From contig NZ_JBIGIC010000020.1 of assembly GCF_043555985.1 (NCBI RefSeq), positions 1-64,000 of the forward strand: a stretch of DNA of 64,000 bases. The letters are read 5' to 3'. The position numbers and the translations under genes were made by a program. The notes under the pieces are model-generated. The model searched no databases. It saw nothing but the letters and a program-made list of their open reading frames with translations, and was not told the DNA's origin. This DNA is from Pelomonas candidula. GTDB lineage: Bacteria > Pseudomonadota > Gammaproteobacteria > Burkholderiales > Burkholderiaceae_C. This document shows, one piece after another, positions 1 through 7,126 of this stretch (position 1 is the stretch's first letter; every line of letters starts with the position of its first letter).

Positions 1-64
1 ATGGTGATCACTCCTCACACCCCCGCCCAGCTGTGGATATCTCGGGCAGGGTAGGTTGAACACC

Positions 65-118
65 TGGGTCAAATTTGGGTCGGCAGGGCCCTCACGGGTG
101 GGTCAAATTTCAGTCGGC
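65..118. repeat. Paired direct repeats of an IS21-type end
   Basis: Two 20-bp copies that differ at two positions start at 65 and 99: TGGGTCAAATTTGGGTCGGC and TGGGTCAAATTTCAGTCGGC, 34 bp apart. Multiple short direct repeats at the ends are typical of IS21-family elements, where they bind the IstA transposase. The second copy ends next to the point where the istB frame breaks off, so the internal deletion junction probably lies around 119-122. Confidence 0.6.
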
Positions 119-119
119 G

Positions 120-606
120 TCAACACACGTACATCAGCCGGTGCGCGATCTGCACGGCTTTGCCGGCCGCCTTCTCCGCTTCCAGCGCGTTGAGCAGTTC
201 CACCGTCGACTGGAACTGCACATGTTTGCCGCGTCGCTGGATGGCTTCAATGCCCAGCGCCGTGGCCAGGTGCGTCTTGCCCGCGCCGAGGCCCGCCGAT
301 CGGCACCAAGTTATGCACCGCCTCGGCGAACTGCGTCGTGTGCAGCTTGTGCACCAGCGCCTCATTGACCGCGCTGGCTTTGAAGTCGAAGCTGGCGAGG
401 TCGCGGTGCGCCGGAAAGCCCACCGCCGTCATCTGGTAGGCGATGGAGCACACGTTGCGCTCGGCCCCTTCGGCGTCCAGCAGCTGTTCGATCAACTGCT
501 CAGGCTCCAGGGCAGCGTGCCGGCAATGCGCCAGCAGCTCCGGCCAGTTGGGCGCCATGCTGTACGGCTCAAGCGCCGTAAGGCGGGACACGATCTCGGT
601 GCTCAT
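120..606 (-). pseudogene. istB: istB-like transposition helper ATPase, frameshifted and truncated
   Basis: IstB is the AAA+ ATPase that helps the IS21 transposase select targets. Reading starts at the ATG at 606 after a strong Shine-Dalgarno and gives a typical IstB N-terminus up to VHNLVPIGG. There the frame breaks: the Walker A motif, seen as LGAGKTHLATAL, continues in another frame, so one base was gained or two lost near 287-297. The second frame runs to RLMYV and stops at 120, just where IstB proteins continue into the Walker B region. About half the normal length is missing. It cannot make a working protein. Confidence 0.8.
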
Positions 607-756
607 GGTCGTTCCTCCTGCAGGCCGCACATCGGCGCGGGACTCACAGTCCAGCCTTGAGCCGGACCGAGACCGAGGCCGACCTGGGCGACAGCGCCGC
701 CACCAGTCAGTTCGCGTGCTCTGACGCCCCCTTTCAGTTCAGCCCTCATCGTTTTC

Positions 757-771
757 GCACCGGCCAAGTGC
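757..771. promoter_or_regulatory. NtrC-like enhancer dyad of the biuret operon
   Basis: GCAC-N7-GTGC, a perfect match to the NtrC half-site arrangement, is centred at 764. That is about 65 bp upstream of the start point expected for the sigma-54 promoter at 803-818. The urt promoter has a similar dyad at nearly the same distance. Binding by NtrC is inferred. Confidence 0.55.
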
Positions 772-802
772 ATCAAATGCCAATGCTTCCCGGCAAAGAC
801 TC

Positions 803-818
803 TGGCACGCCCCCTGCT
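803..818 (+). promoter_or_regulatory. Sigma-54 (RpoN) -24/-12 promoter
   Basis: TGGCACGCCCCCTGCT matches the RpoN consensus TGGCACG-N4-TTGC in all but one key base. The invariant GG (804-805) and GC (816-817) are ten bases apart, as required. Transcription would start near 829, giving a leader of about 65 nt before the first gene at 894. It implies an activator such as NtrC and expression under nitrogen limitation. Confidence 0.7.
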
Positions 819-893
819 TGTATACAGGCCTGAACACAGACCGGAACTCAACCCGGTGTGCTTCGTTGGCCGAACAACTTGAGGAGAGCCGGA

Positions 894-2012
894 ATGACGC
901 GATCACAGTGGAACCGTCGGGAGTGGCTGGGCAGCGCGGGTGCTGCAGGGGCCGGATTGATGACCGCCGGATGGAGTGGCCTGGCGCAGGCGCAAAAGCC
1001 GCTGACAGTGGGCTTCATCTACGTGGGCCCAAGAGATGACTATGGCTACAACCAGGCGCATGCCGAGTCCGCCGCGCTGTTGAAGAAGATGCCGGGCGTC
1101 AAGGTCGTCGAGGAGGAGAACGTCCCCGAGACCACCGCCGTGCAGAAGACCATGCAGGGCATGATCGCGCAGGACGGCGCCAGCCTACTGTTCCCGACCT
1201 CGTTCGGCTACTTCGACCCGCACATCCTCGCACTGGCGCCCAAGTACCCCAACGTGCGCTTCGCCCACTGCGGCGGGCTGTGGAACGCGGCCAAGCACCC
1301 GAAGAACGCCGGCAGCTTCTTCGGCTACATCGACGAGGCGCAGTACCTCAACGGCGTCGTCGCGGCCTACGTGACGAAGAGCAAGAAGCTCGGCTTCATC
1401 GCGGCCAAGCCCATCCCGCAGGTGCTGCGCAACATCAACGCGTTCACGATGGGCGCACGCAGCGTGAACCCCGGCATCACGACGACCGTCATCTTCACGG
1501 GCGACTGGAGCATGCCGGTCAAGGAGGCCGAGGCCACCAACAGCCTGGCCGACCAGGGCGTCGACGTCTTCACCATGCACGTGGACGGTCCCAAGGTCAT
1601 CGTCGAGACGGCGGCCAAGCGCGGCAAGTTCGTGTGCGGCTACCACGCGAGCCAGGCCAAGCTGGCGCCGCAAGCCTACCTGACCGGCGCGGAATGGAAC
1701 TGGATCACCGCCTACAAGGAGATCCTGGAAGCCGCGCAGACCGGCAAGCCGCACCCGAACTTCGTGCGCGGCGGGCTGAAGGAAGGCTTCGTCAAGAGCA
1801 GCCCGTACGGCAGCGCGGTGCCCGAGGGCGGGCGCAAACAGGCCGAGGCGGTGCGCGCGCAGATGCTCAAGGGCGGCTTCGACATCTTCAAGGGCGAGTT
1901 GAAGGACAACACCGGCAAGGTGGTCATCCCGGCCGGCAAGGTGTTCAAGCAGACCGACATGGAGTTGGAAGGCATGAACTACCTCGTCGAAGGCGTCATC
2001 GGCAAGGTTTGA
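894..2012 (+). CDS. BMP-family ABC transporter substrate-binding protein
   Basis: Periplasmic binding protein of the basic-membrane-protein (PnrA/Med) family, 372 aa. The family usually binds nucleosides or purines. The ATG at 894 was chosen over an upstream GTG at 858 because GAGGAGAG precedes it and it gives a twin-arginine-type leader (NRREWLGSAG, hydrophobic stretch, cleavage near AQAQ). The mature start KPLTVGFIYVGPRDDYGYNQAH is typical of the family. There is no lipobox, unlike the second BMP protein at 14843. It is the first gene of an operon with two permeases, an ATPase and biuret-degrading enzymes. From that context the ligand is more likely biuret, triuret or a related ureide than a nucleoside; this is inference. 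Confidence 0.85.
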   Translation: MTRSQWNRREWLGSAGAAGAGLMTAGWSGLAQAQKPLTVGFIYVGPRDDYGYNQAHAESAALLKKMPGVKVVEEENVPETTAVQKTMQGMIAQDGASLLFPTSFGYFDPHILALAPKYPNVRFAHCGGLWNAAKHPKNAGSFFGYIDEAQYLNGVVAAYVTKSKKLGFIAAKPIPQVLRNINAFTMGARSVNPGITTTVIFTGDWSMPVKEAEATNSLADQGVDVFTMHVDGPKVIVETAAKRGKFVCGYHASQAKLAPQAYLTGAEWNWITAYKEILEAAQTGKPHPNFVRGGLKEGFVKSSPYGSAVPEGGRKQAEAVRAQMLKGGFDIFKGELKDNTGKVVIPAGKVFKQTDMELEGMNYLVEGVIGKV

Positions 2013-2023
2013 CCCACCCCCGA

Positions 2024-2052
2024 AGACGCTTCGCGTCTCCCCCTCAAGGGGG
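2024..2052 (+). other. Tandem hairpins between binding-protein and permease genes
   Basis: Twelve bases after the stop there is a stem AGACGC-TTC-GCGTCT (2024-2038), immediately followed by CCCCCT-CA-AGGGGG (2039-2052). No T-tract follows. Such hairpins after a binding-protein gene commonly act as partial terminators or block 3'-exonuclease, so the binding protein can be made in excess of the membrane components. The rest of the 129-bp gap up to the permease start at 2142 holds nothing recognisable. Confidence 0.5.
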
Positions 2053-2141
2053 CGCACCCGATGGCCTGGCAAAGCCAGATACATGGGTGCCGCTGGATGA
2101 GTCGGCGCCGATGCGCCTCTGTTCTGAATGAGGGACTAACC

Positions 2142-3266
2142 ATGGCCACTTCACATCGCTGGAATGCCGCCGCAGAAGCACTGCTGCTGCCGGTCTTCGC
2201 GCTGGCCGCGGCGCTGCTGCTGTTCGGCCTGTTCGTCTGGCTGGGCGGCGCGAGCCCGGTGGAGGCGTGGAAGCTGCTGTTCCTCGGCGCCTTCGGGGAC
2301 GCCTTTTCGTGGCAGAACACGCTGCTGCGCGCCGCGCCGCTGATGCTGACGGCGCTGGCCGTCGCGCTGCCGGCGCAGGCGGGGCTGACGATGATCGGCG
2401 GTGAAGGCGCGCTGGTGCTCGGCGCGCTCGGCTGCGCCGGCCTGCCATATCTCTTCGCGCCGCCGGCCAACGTGCTCGGCAGCGCGATGGTGCTGGCCGC
2501 CGGCGCGCTGCTCGGCGCGGCCTGGGTGGCGCTCGCCGGCTGGCTGCGCCAGTGGCGCGGCGTCAACGAAACCATCTCCAGCCTGCTGCTGGGCTACATC
2601 GCCATCGCGCTGTTCAAGCACTTCGTCGAAGGGCCGATGCGCGACCCGGCCAGCCTGAACAAGCCGTCCACGCTGCCGTTGAACGAGGGCCTGCGCATCG
2701 GCCCCATCGTGGGCGACGCGTCGATGGAGTCCTGGCTGGGCGACGTGCACTGGGGCCTCGTCATCGGTGTCGTGGCCTGCATGGCGGCCGGCATCTGGCT
2801 GAGCTTCAGCGCCTCGGGCTTCGCGATGCGCGTGGTCGGCGGCAACGCGCGAACCGCTCGCCTCGTGGGCCTGCCCACCGACCGCATCATCCTGCTCGCC
2901 TGCGCGCTGGGCGGTGGCGCGGCGGGCCTGGCAGGCGGCATCGAGGTGGCGGCCGTGCACACGGCGGCCAACGCCTCGGTCATCGCCGGCCTGGGCTACA
3001 CCGGCATCCTGGTCAGCTTCGTCGCACGGCACAACCCCTGGGCCATCCCGCCCGTGGCCGTGCTGTTCGGCGGCTTCGCGGCGGCCGGCAGCCTGCTGCA
3101 ACGCCGGCTGGACCTGCCTGACGCGTCCGTCCTCGTGCTGCAGGGCTTCGCCTTCGTCTTCGTGCTCGCCGCCGAGGCGCTGCGCGGGCGGCTGTTCGCG
3201 GCACGCGCCACCGCCAGGAAGCCTGCCCCGGCCGCGCCGGTTGCCACCGCACAGGGGGTTGCATGA
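2142..3266 (+). CDS. ABC transporter permease (BMP-type system), first subunit
   Basis: Inner-membrane permease of the YufP/RbsC-like family that partners BMP binding proteins, 374 aa with about eight to ten hydrophobic segments. The ATG at 2142 follows GAGGGA and gives a short cytoplasmic N-terminus before the first membrane segment (ALLLPVFALAAALLLFG). The family motif GGEGALVLGALG is near residues 86-97. The stop overlaps the next permease start by four bases (ATGA), so the two subunits are translationally coupled. It forms the channel with the product at 3263 and is driven by the ATPase at 4905. Substrate not determinable from sequence. Confidence 0.85.
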   Translation: MATSHRWNAAAEALLLPVFALAAALLLFGLFVWLGGASPVEAWKLLFLGAFGDAFSWQNTLLRAAPLMLTALAVALPAQAGLTMIGGEGALVLGALGCAGLPYLFAPPANVLGSAMVLAAGALLGAAWVALAGWLRQWRGVNETISSLLLGYIAIALFKHFVEGPMRDPASLNKPSTLPLNEGLRIGPIVGDASMESWLGDVHWGLVIGVVACMAAGIWLSFSASGFAMRVVGGNARTARLVGLPTDRIILLACALGGGAAGLAGGIEVAAVHTAANASVIAGLGYTGILVSFVARHNPWAIPPVAVLFGGFAAAGSLLQRRLDLPDASVLVLQGFAFVFVLAAEALRGRLFAARATARKPAPAAPVATAQGVA

Positions 3267-4189
3267 GCCTCGCCATGACCGCCGTCCCGGACCTGCTGCT
3301 CGCCGTCGTCGGCGGTGCGCTGCGGGTAGGCACGCCCTTCCTCTTCGTCAGCCTCGGCGAATGCCTCACCGAGAGAAGCGGCCGCATCAACCTGGGTCTC
3401 GAAGGCGTGCTGGTGTTCAGCGCGATGGCCGGCTTCGGCGGCGCCTACCTCACCGGCTCGGCGTGGCTGGGTGTGCTGGCCGCGATGGGCTGCGGCGCGC
3501 TGCTGGCGCTGCTGCACGGCCTGCTGTGCTCGCTGCCGCGCGTGTCGGACATCGCAACCGGCATCGCCCTGATGCTGCTGGGCGCGGGACTGGCTTTCTA
3601 CCTCGGCAAGCCGCTGATCCAGCCGCAGGCGCCGCAGATCCCGTCGCTGCCGCTGGGTGCGTGGAGCGACTCACAAGCGGTGCAGACCGCGTTGTCGATC
3701 AACGCCCTCTTCCCCATCGGCGTCGCGCTGGCCGGTTTGATGGCCTGGGGCTTCAAGAACACCCGCTGGGGCCTCGTCGTGCGCATGGCCGGCGACAGCA
3801 GCGACGCCGCGCGGGCGCTGGGCTACTCGGTCAACGGCGTGCGCATCGCCGCGACGACGGTCGGCGGTGCCATCGCCGGCCTCGGCGGCGCGTCGCTGTC
3901 GCTGTACTACCCCGGCAGCTGGAACGAAGGCCTGTCCAGCGGCCAGGGCCTGATCGCCGTCGCGCTGGTCATCTTCGCGCGCTGGCACCCCTGGCGCTGC
4001 CTGGGCGCGGCACTGCTGTTCGGCGGTGCTGGCGCCATCGGCCCCGCGCTGCAGAGCGTGGGCGTCAGCGGCGGCTACTACCTGTTCAACGCCATGCCCT
4101 ATTTGCTGACGCTGCTGATCCTCGTCGCCACCTGCTCGCCGAGCCAGGCGCTGAAGGGCGCCCCCGCCGAACTCGGCCTGTCCCGCTGA
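3263..4189 (+). CDS. ABC transporter permease (BMP-type system), second subunit
   Basis: Second inner-membrane permease of the same importer, 308 aa, YufQ-like. The signature ERSGRINLGLEGVLVFSAMAG follows the first membrane helix, as usual in this subfamily. The start overlaps the previous stop by four bases. Only 12 bp separate its stop from the biuret hydrolase gene, so the importer and the enzyme are expressed together. No defect is visible. Confidence 0.85.
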   Translation: MSLAMTAVPDLLLAVVGGALRVGTPFLFVSLGECLTERSGRINLGLEGVLVFSAMAGFGGAYLTGSAWLGVLAAMGCGALLALLHGLLCSLPRVSDIATGIALMLLGAGLAFYLGKPLIQPQAPQIPSLPLGAWSDSQAVQTALSINALFPIGVALAGLMAWGFKNTRWGLVVRMAGDSSDAARALGYSVNGVRIAATTVGGAIAGLGGASLSLYYPGSWNEGLSSGQGLIAVALVIFARWHPWRCLGAALLFGGAGAIGPALQSVGVSGGYYLFNAMPYLLTLLILVATCSPSQALKGAPAELGLSR

Positions 4190-4201
4190 AGGAACCCCGC
4201 C

Positions 4202-4894
4202 ATGCCCACGCTGCGCTCACAACCCTATGCCTGGCCCTTCGATGGCGCCATCACGCCGCAGAACACCGCGCTGATCATCATCGACATGCAGACCGACTTC
4301 TGCGGTCTCGGCGGCTACGTCGACAAGATGGGCTACGACATCTCGCTGACCCGCGCGCCCATCGAGCCGCTTCAACGTCTGCTGGCCGCCGCACGAAGCA
4401 AAGGCATGCACGTGATCCACACGCGGGAAGGCCACCGGCCCGACCTGTCGGACCTGCCCGCCAACAAGCGCTGGCGCTCGCGCCAGATCGGCACCGAGGG
4501 CCGCGGCATCGGCGACGACGGCCCCTGCGGCCGCATCCTCGTGCGCGGCGAGCCGGGGTGGGACATCATTCCCGAGCTCTACCCGCTAGCCGGCGAGCCC
4601 ATCATCGACAAGCCCGGCAAGGGCAGCTTCTGTGCGACCGACCTGGAGCTGGTGCTGCACACGCGCGGCATCCGCAACCTCATCCTCACCGGCATCACGA
4701 CCGACGTGTGCGTGCACACGACGATGCGCGAGGCCAACGACCGCGGCTTCGAGTGCCTGATGCTGTCGGACTGCACGGCCGCCACGGACCGCGGCAACCA
4801 CGAGGCCGCGCTGAAGATGATCCTGATGCAGGGCGGCGTGTTCGGTGCGGTGTCCGACTCTGCCGCCGTGCTGGACCTGCTGGCCAAGCTCTGA
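4202..4894 (+). CDS. biuH: Biuret amidohydrolase
   Basis: Isochorismatase-fold cysteine hydrolase, 230 aa, expected to split biuret into allophanate and ammonia in the cytoplasm. Residues 21-180 closely resemble the characterised biuret hydrolase of Rhizobium leguminosarum as I remember it, including IIIDMQTDFCGLGGYVDKMGY and ANKRWRSRQIG. The catalytic triad is readable as Asp28 (IIDMQ), Lys137 (DKPGKGSF) and Cys170 (TTDVC); the Lys-Cys spacing of 33 matches that enzyme. The allophanate hydrolase that would use the product is encoded downstream at 7123. It sits inside the importer operon, between permease and ATPase genes. Alternative: another ureide amidohydrolase such as ureidoacrylate hydrolase, which is less similar. 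Confidence 0.85.
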   Translation: MPTLRSQPYAWPFDGAITPQNTALIIIDMQTDFCGLGGYVDKMGYDISLTRAPIEPLQRLLAAARSKGMHVIHTREGHRPDLSDLPANKRWRSRQIGTEGRGIGDDGPCGRILVRGEPGWDIIPELYPLAGEPIIDKPGKGSFCATDLELVLHTRGIRNLILTGITTDVCVHTTMREANDRGFECLMLSDCTAATDRGNHEAALKMILMQGGVFGAVSDSAAVLDLLAKL

Positions 4895-4904
4895 GGAGAC
4901 CCCC

Positions 4905-6464
4905 ATGTCCACCCCTCACGCGCTGCAGCTGGAAACCTACCGCCTCACCAAGCGCTTCGGCAGCTTCACGGCGCTGGACGACGTGTCCATCACCGTGCGG
5001 CCCGGCACCGTGCATGCACTGCTGGGCGAGAACGGCGCGGGCAAGAGCACGCTGGTCAAGGCCATCGTCGGCTACCACCGCCCTGACGAGGGCGCCGTGA
5101 TGGTGGACGGCCGCGAGCACGAGATCGGCTCACCCGTCGTCGCCCGCGACCTGGGCCTGGGCATGGTCTACCAGCACTTCACCGTCGTGCCCGGCATGAC
5201 CGTCGCCGAGAACCTGCTGCTGGCACGCGGCCGCCTGCCGATGGTCGTGAACTGGAAGGCTGCCCGCGCGGAGCTGGAAGCCTTCATGGCGACCACGCCG
5301 TTCCGCCTGCCGCTGGACGCACGGCCCAGCGAGCTGTCGGCCGGCGAGAAGCAGAAGCTGGAGATCCTCAAGCAGCTGTTCCTGAAGCCGCGCCTGCTGA
5401 TCCTCGACGAGCCCACGTCGGTGCTGACGCCGCAGGAGGCCGACGAGGTGCTGGGCGCGCTGCGCGACCAGGCGCACGTGATGACCTGCTCGGTGCTGAT
5501 GATCACGCACAAGTTCCGCGAGGTGATGGCCTACGCCGATGACGTCAGCGTGCTGCGCAAGGGTGCACTCGCGGCCACCGGCGCCGTGGCCGATCACACG
5601 CCCGAAAGCCTGGCTGCCGCGATGGTGGGCGAAAGCCGCAGCGCGACGACCGGCGACGTGACGACACCGACATGGACCCGCGAGGACCGCGCGCCAGGCG
5701 ACGTCAAGCTCGCCATCGAAGGCCTGGCCGTCATGGGCGACCGCGGCGAGCCCGCCGTGCGCGACCTCAGTTTGAGCGTGCAGCGCGGCGAGATCGTCGG
5801 CGTCGCCGGTGTCAGCGGCAACGGCCAGCGCGAGCTGATGCAGGCTCTCGTCGGCCAGCGGCCGCGGCTCGGCGGTCATGTCGCCGTGGACGGTCAGCAC
5901 TTCCTCTCGCGCCGCGCCGAGAACCGCGCGCGCAAGGTGCGCAGCCTGCCTGAGGAGCCGCTGGCCAACGCCTGCGTCGGCGCCTTGAGCGTCGCGCAGA
6001 ACATGGCGCTGCGCAGCTTCGATGAGCTGCCCTGGTCGCGCGGCGGCCTGGTGCGCTGGGGCGCGCTGCGCGAGCGGGCCTGCGACTGGATCGCCGAGTA
6101 CGGCGTGAAGACGCAGGGCGAACGCGCGGCCATCCGCACGCTGTCGGGCGGCAACGTGCAGCGCGCCGTGCTGGCGCGCGAGCTGGCCGGCGACGCCGAG
6201 CTGCTGCTGGTCAGCAACCCGGTCTTCGGGCTGGACTTCGCCGCCGTCGCCGAGATCCACGGCCGCCTCATCGCCGCGCGCAACCGCGGTGCCGCCGTGC
6301 TGCTCGTCAGCGAAGACCTGGACGAGCTGCTCACGCTAGCGGACCGCATCGTCGTCATGAGCGAAGGCCGCATCGTGCACGACGTGCCGGCGGCGCAAGC
6401 CACGCGGCAGTCGCTCGGCGCCTTCATGGGCGGCAAGGGGCACGGCGCGGAGGAGCACGCATGA
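4905..6464 (+). CDS. ABC transporter ATP-binding protein with two nucleotide-binding domains
   Basis: Energy subunit of the BMP-type importer, 519 aa, with two ABC domains in tandem as in YufO/RbsA. Domain 1 has Walker A GENGAGKST, signature LSAGEKQ and Walker B LLILDEPTSVLTPQE. Domain 2 starts near residue 270 and has the degenerate Walker A region GVSGNGQRE and signature LSGGNVQRAVLA. The ATG at 4905 lies after GAGGAG, 10 bp beyond the biuH stop. The stop overlaps the next hydrolase start by four bases (ATGA). Confidence 0.9.
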   Translation: MSTPHALQLETYRLTKRFGSFTALDDVSITVRPGTVHALLGENGAGKSTLVKAIVGYHRPDEGAVMVDGREHEIGSPVVARDLGLGMVYQHFTVVPGMTVAENLLLARGRLPMVVNWKAARAELEAFMATTPFRLPLDARPSELSAGEKQKLEILKQLFLKPRLLILDEPTSVLTPQEADEVLGALRDQAHVMTCSVLMITHKFREVMAYADDVSVLRKGALAATGAVADHTPESLAAAMVGESRSATTGDVTTPTWTREDRAPGDVKLAIEGLAVMGDRGEPAVRDLSLSVQRGEIVGVAGVSGNGQRELMQALVGQRPRLGGHVAVDGQHFLSRRAENRARKVRSLPEEPLANACVGALSVAQNMALRSFDELPWSRGGLVRWGALRERACDWIAEYGVKTQGERAAIRTLSGGNVQRAVLARELAGDAELLLVSNPVFGLDFAAVAEIHGRLIAARNRGAAVLLVSEDLDELLTLADRIVVMSEGRIVHDVPAAQATRQSLGAFMGGKGHGAEEHA

Positions 6465-7126
6465 TCACGCTCGCCACCGCCCAGCCCTTCCCCTACAGCT
6501 TCGACCCGACGCACACCGCGCTGGTCGTCATCGACATGCAGCGCGACTTCGTCGAGCCCGGCGGCTTCGGTGCCAGCCTGGGCAACGACGTGACGCAGCT
6601 GCAGGCCATCGTGCCGGCGCTGCGCCGCCTGCTCGAGGCATGGCGTGCCGCCGGCGGCCTCGTCCTGCACACCCGCGAGGCGCACAAACCCGACCTCAGC
6701 GACTGCCCGCCGTCCAAGCGGCTGCGCGGCAACCCGTCGCTGCGCATCGGCGACGCCGGGCCCATGGGCCGGCTGCTCGTGGCCGGCGAGCCCGGCGCCG
6801 AAATCATCCCGGAGCTGGTGCCCTGGCCCGGCGAGCTGGTCGTGGACAAGCCCGGCAAGGGCATGTTCTACGGCACCGACGTGGACGAGCTGCTGCGCGG
6901 GCGCGGCATCACGCACCTGCTGTTCACCGGCGTGACGACCGAGGTCTGCGTGCAGACCTCGATGCGTGAGGCCAACGACCGCGGCTACGAGTGCCTGCTG
7001 GTCGAGGACGGCACCGCCAGCTACTTCCCCGAGTTCAAGGCTGCCGCGCTGGCCATGCTGACGGCGCAGGGCGCCATCGTCGGCTGGTCGACCCCTTCCA
7101 GTGCCTTGATCGAGGCCCTCGCATGA
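6461..7126 (+). CDS. Isochorismatase-family amidohydrolase, candidate triuret or ureide hydrolase
   Basis: Second cysteine hydrolase of the operon, 221 aa, clearly paralogous to the biuret hydrolase at 4202 (shared DKPGKG, REANDRGYECL and TREAHKPDLSD). The triad is Asp25, Lys130 and Cys163, with the same Lys-Cys spacing of 33. It lacks the TDFCGLGGY segment of biuret hydrolases and has RDFVEPGGFG instead, so the substrate pocket probably differs. Triuret hydrolase, which feeds biuret to BiuH, is an attractive role because that family is close to BiuH; ureidoacrylate hydrolase-like activity is the main alternative. It overlaps both the ATPase gene and atzF by four bases. Confidence 0.7.
   Translation: MITLATAQPFPYSFDPTHTALVVIDMQRDFVEPGGFGASLGNDVTQLQAIVPALRRLLEAWRAAGGLVLHTREAHKPDLSDCPPSKRLRGNPSLRIGDAGPMGRLLVAGEPGAEIIPELVPWPGELVVDKPGKGMFYGTDVDELLRGRGITHLLFTGVTTEVCVQTSMREANDRGYECLLVEDGTASYFPEFKAAALAMLTAQGAIVGWSTPSSALIEALA

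Larger units (their letters stand above)
65..619 (-). mobile_element. Decayed IS21-family insertion sequence
   Basis: What is left is one terminal region with two short direct repeats (65-118) joined straight onto the 5' half of an istB gene (120-606). A strong ribosome site, AGGAGGAAC, lies just upstream of istB at 611-619 on the minus strand. The C-terminal half of istB is missing and no istA frame can be recognised between istB and the sigma-54 promoter at 803. This fits an internal deletion that removed the middle of the element and a second break that removed istA. The remnant directly borders the biuret operon. Confidence 0.7.

Noticed and set aside
607..802. A possible istA remnant upstream of istB
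   Set aside because: No IstA motif could be read in any frame, and the biuret promoter lies at 803. Not annotated.
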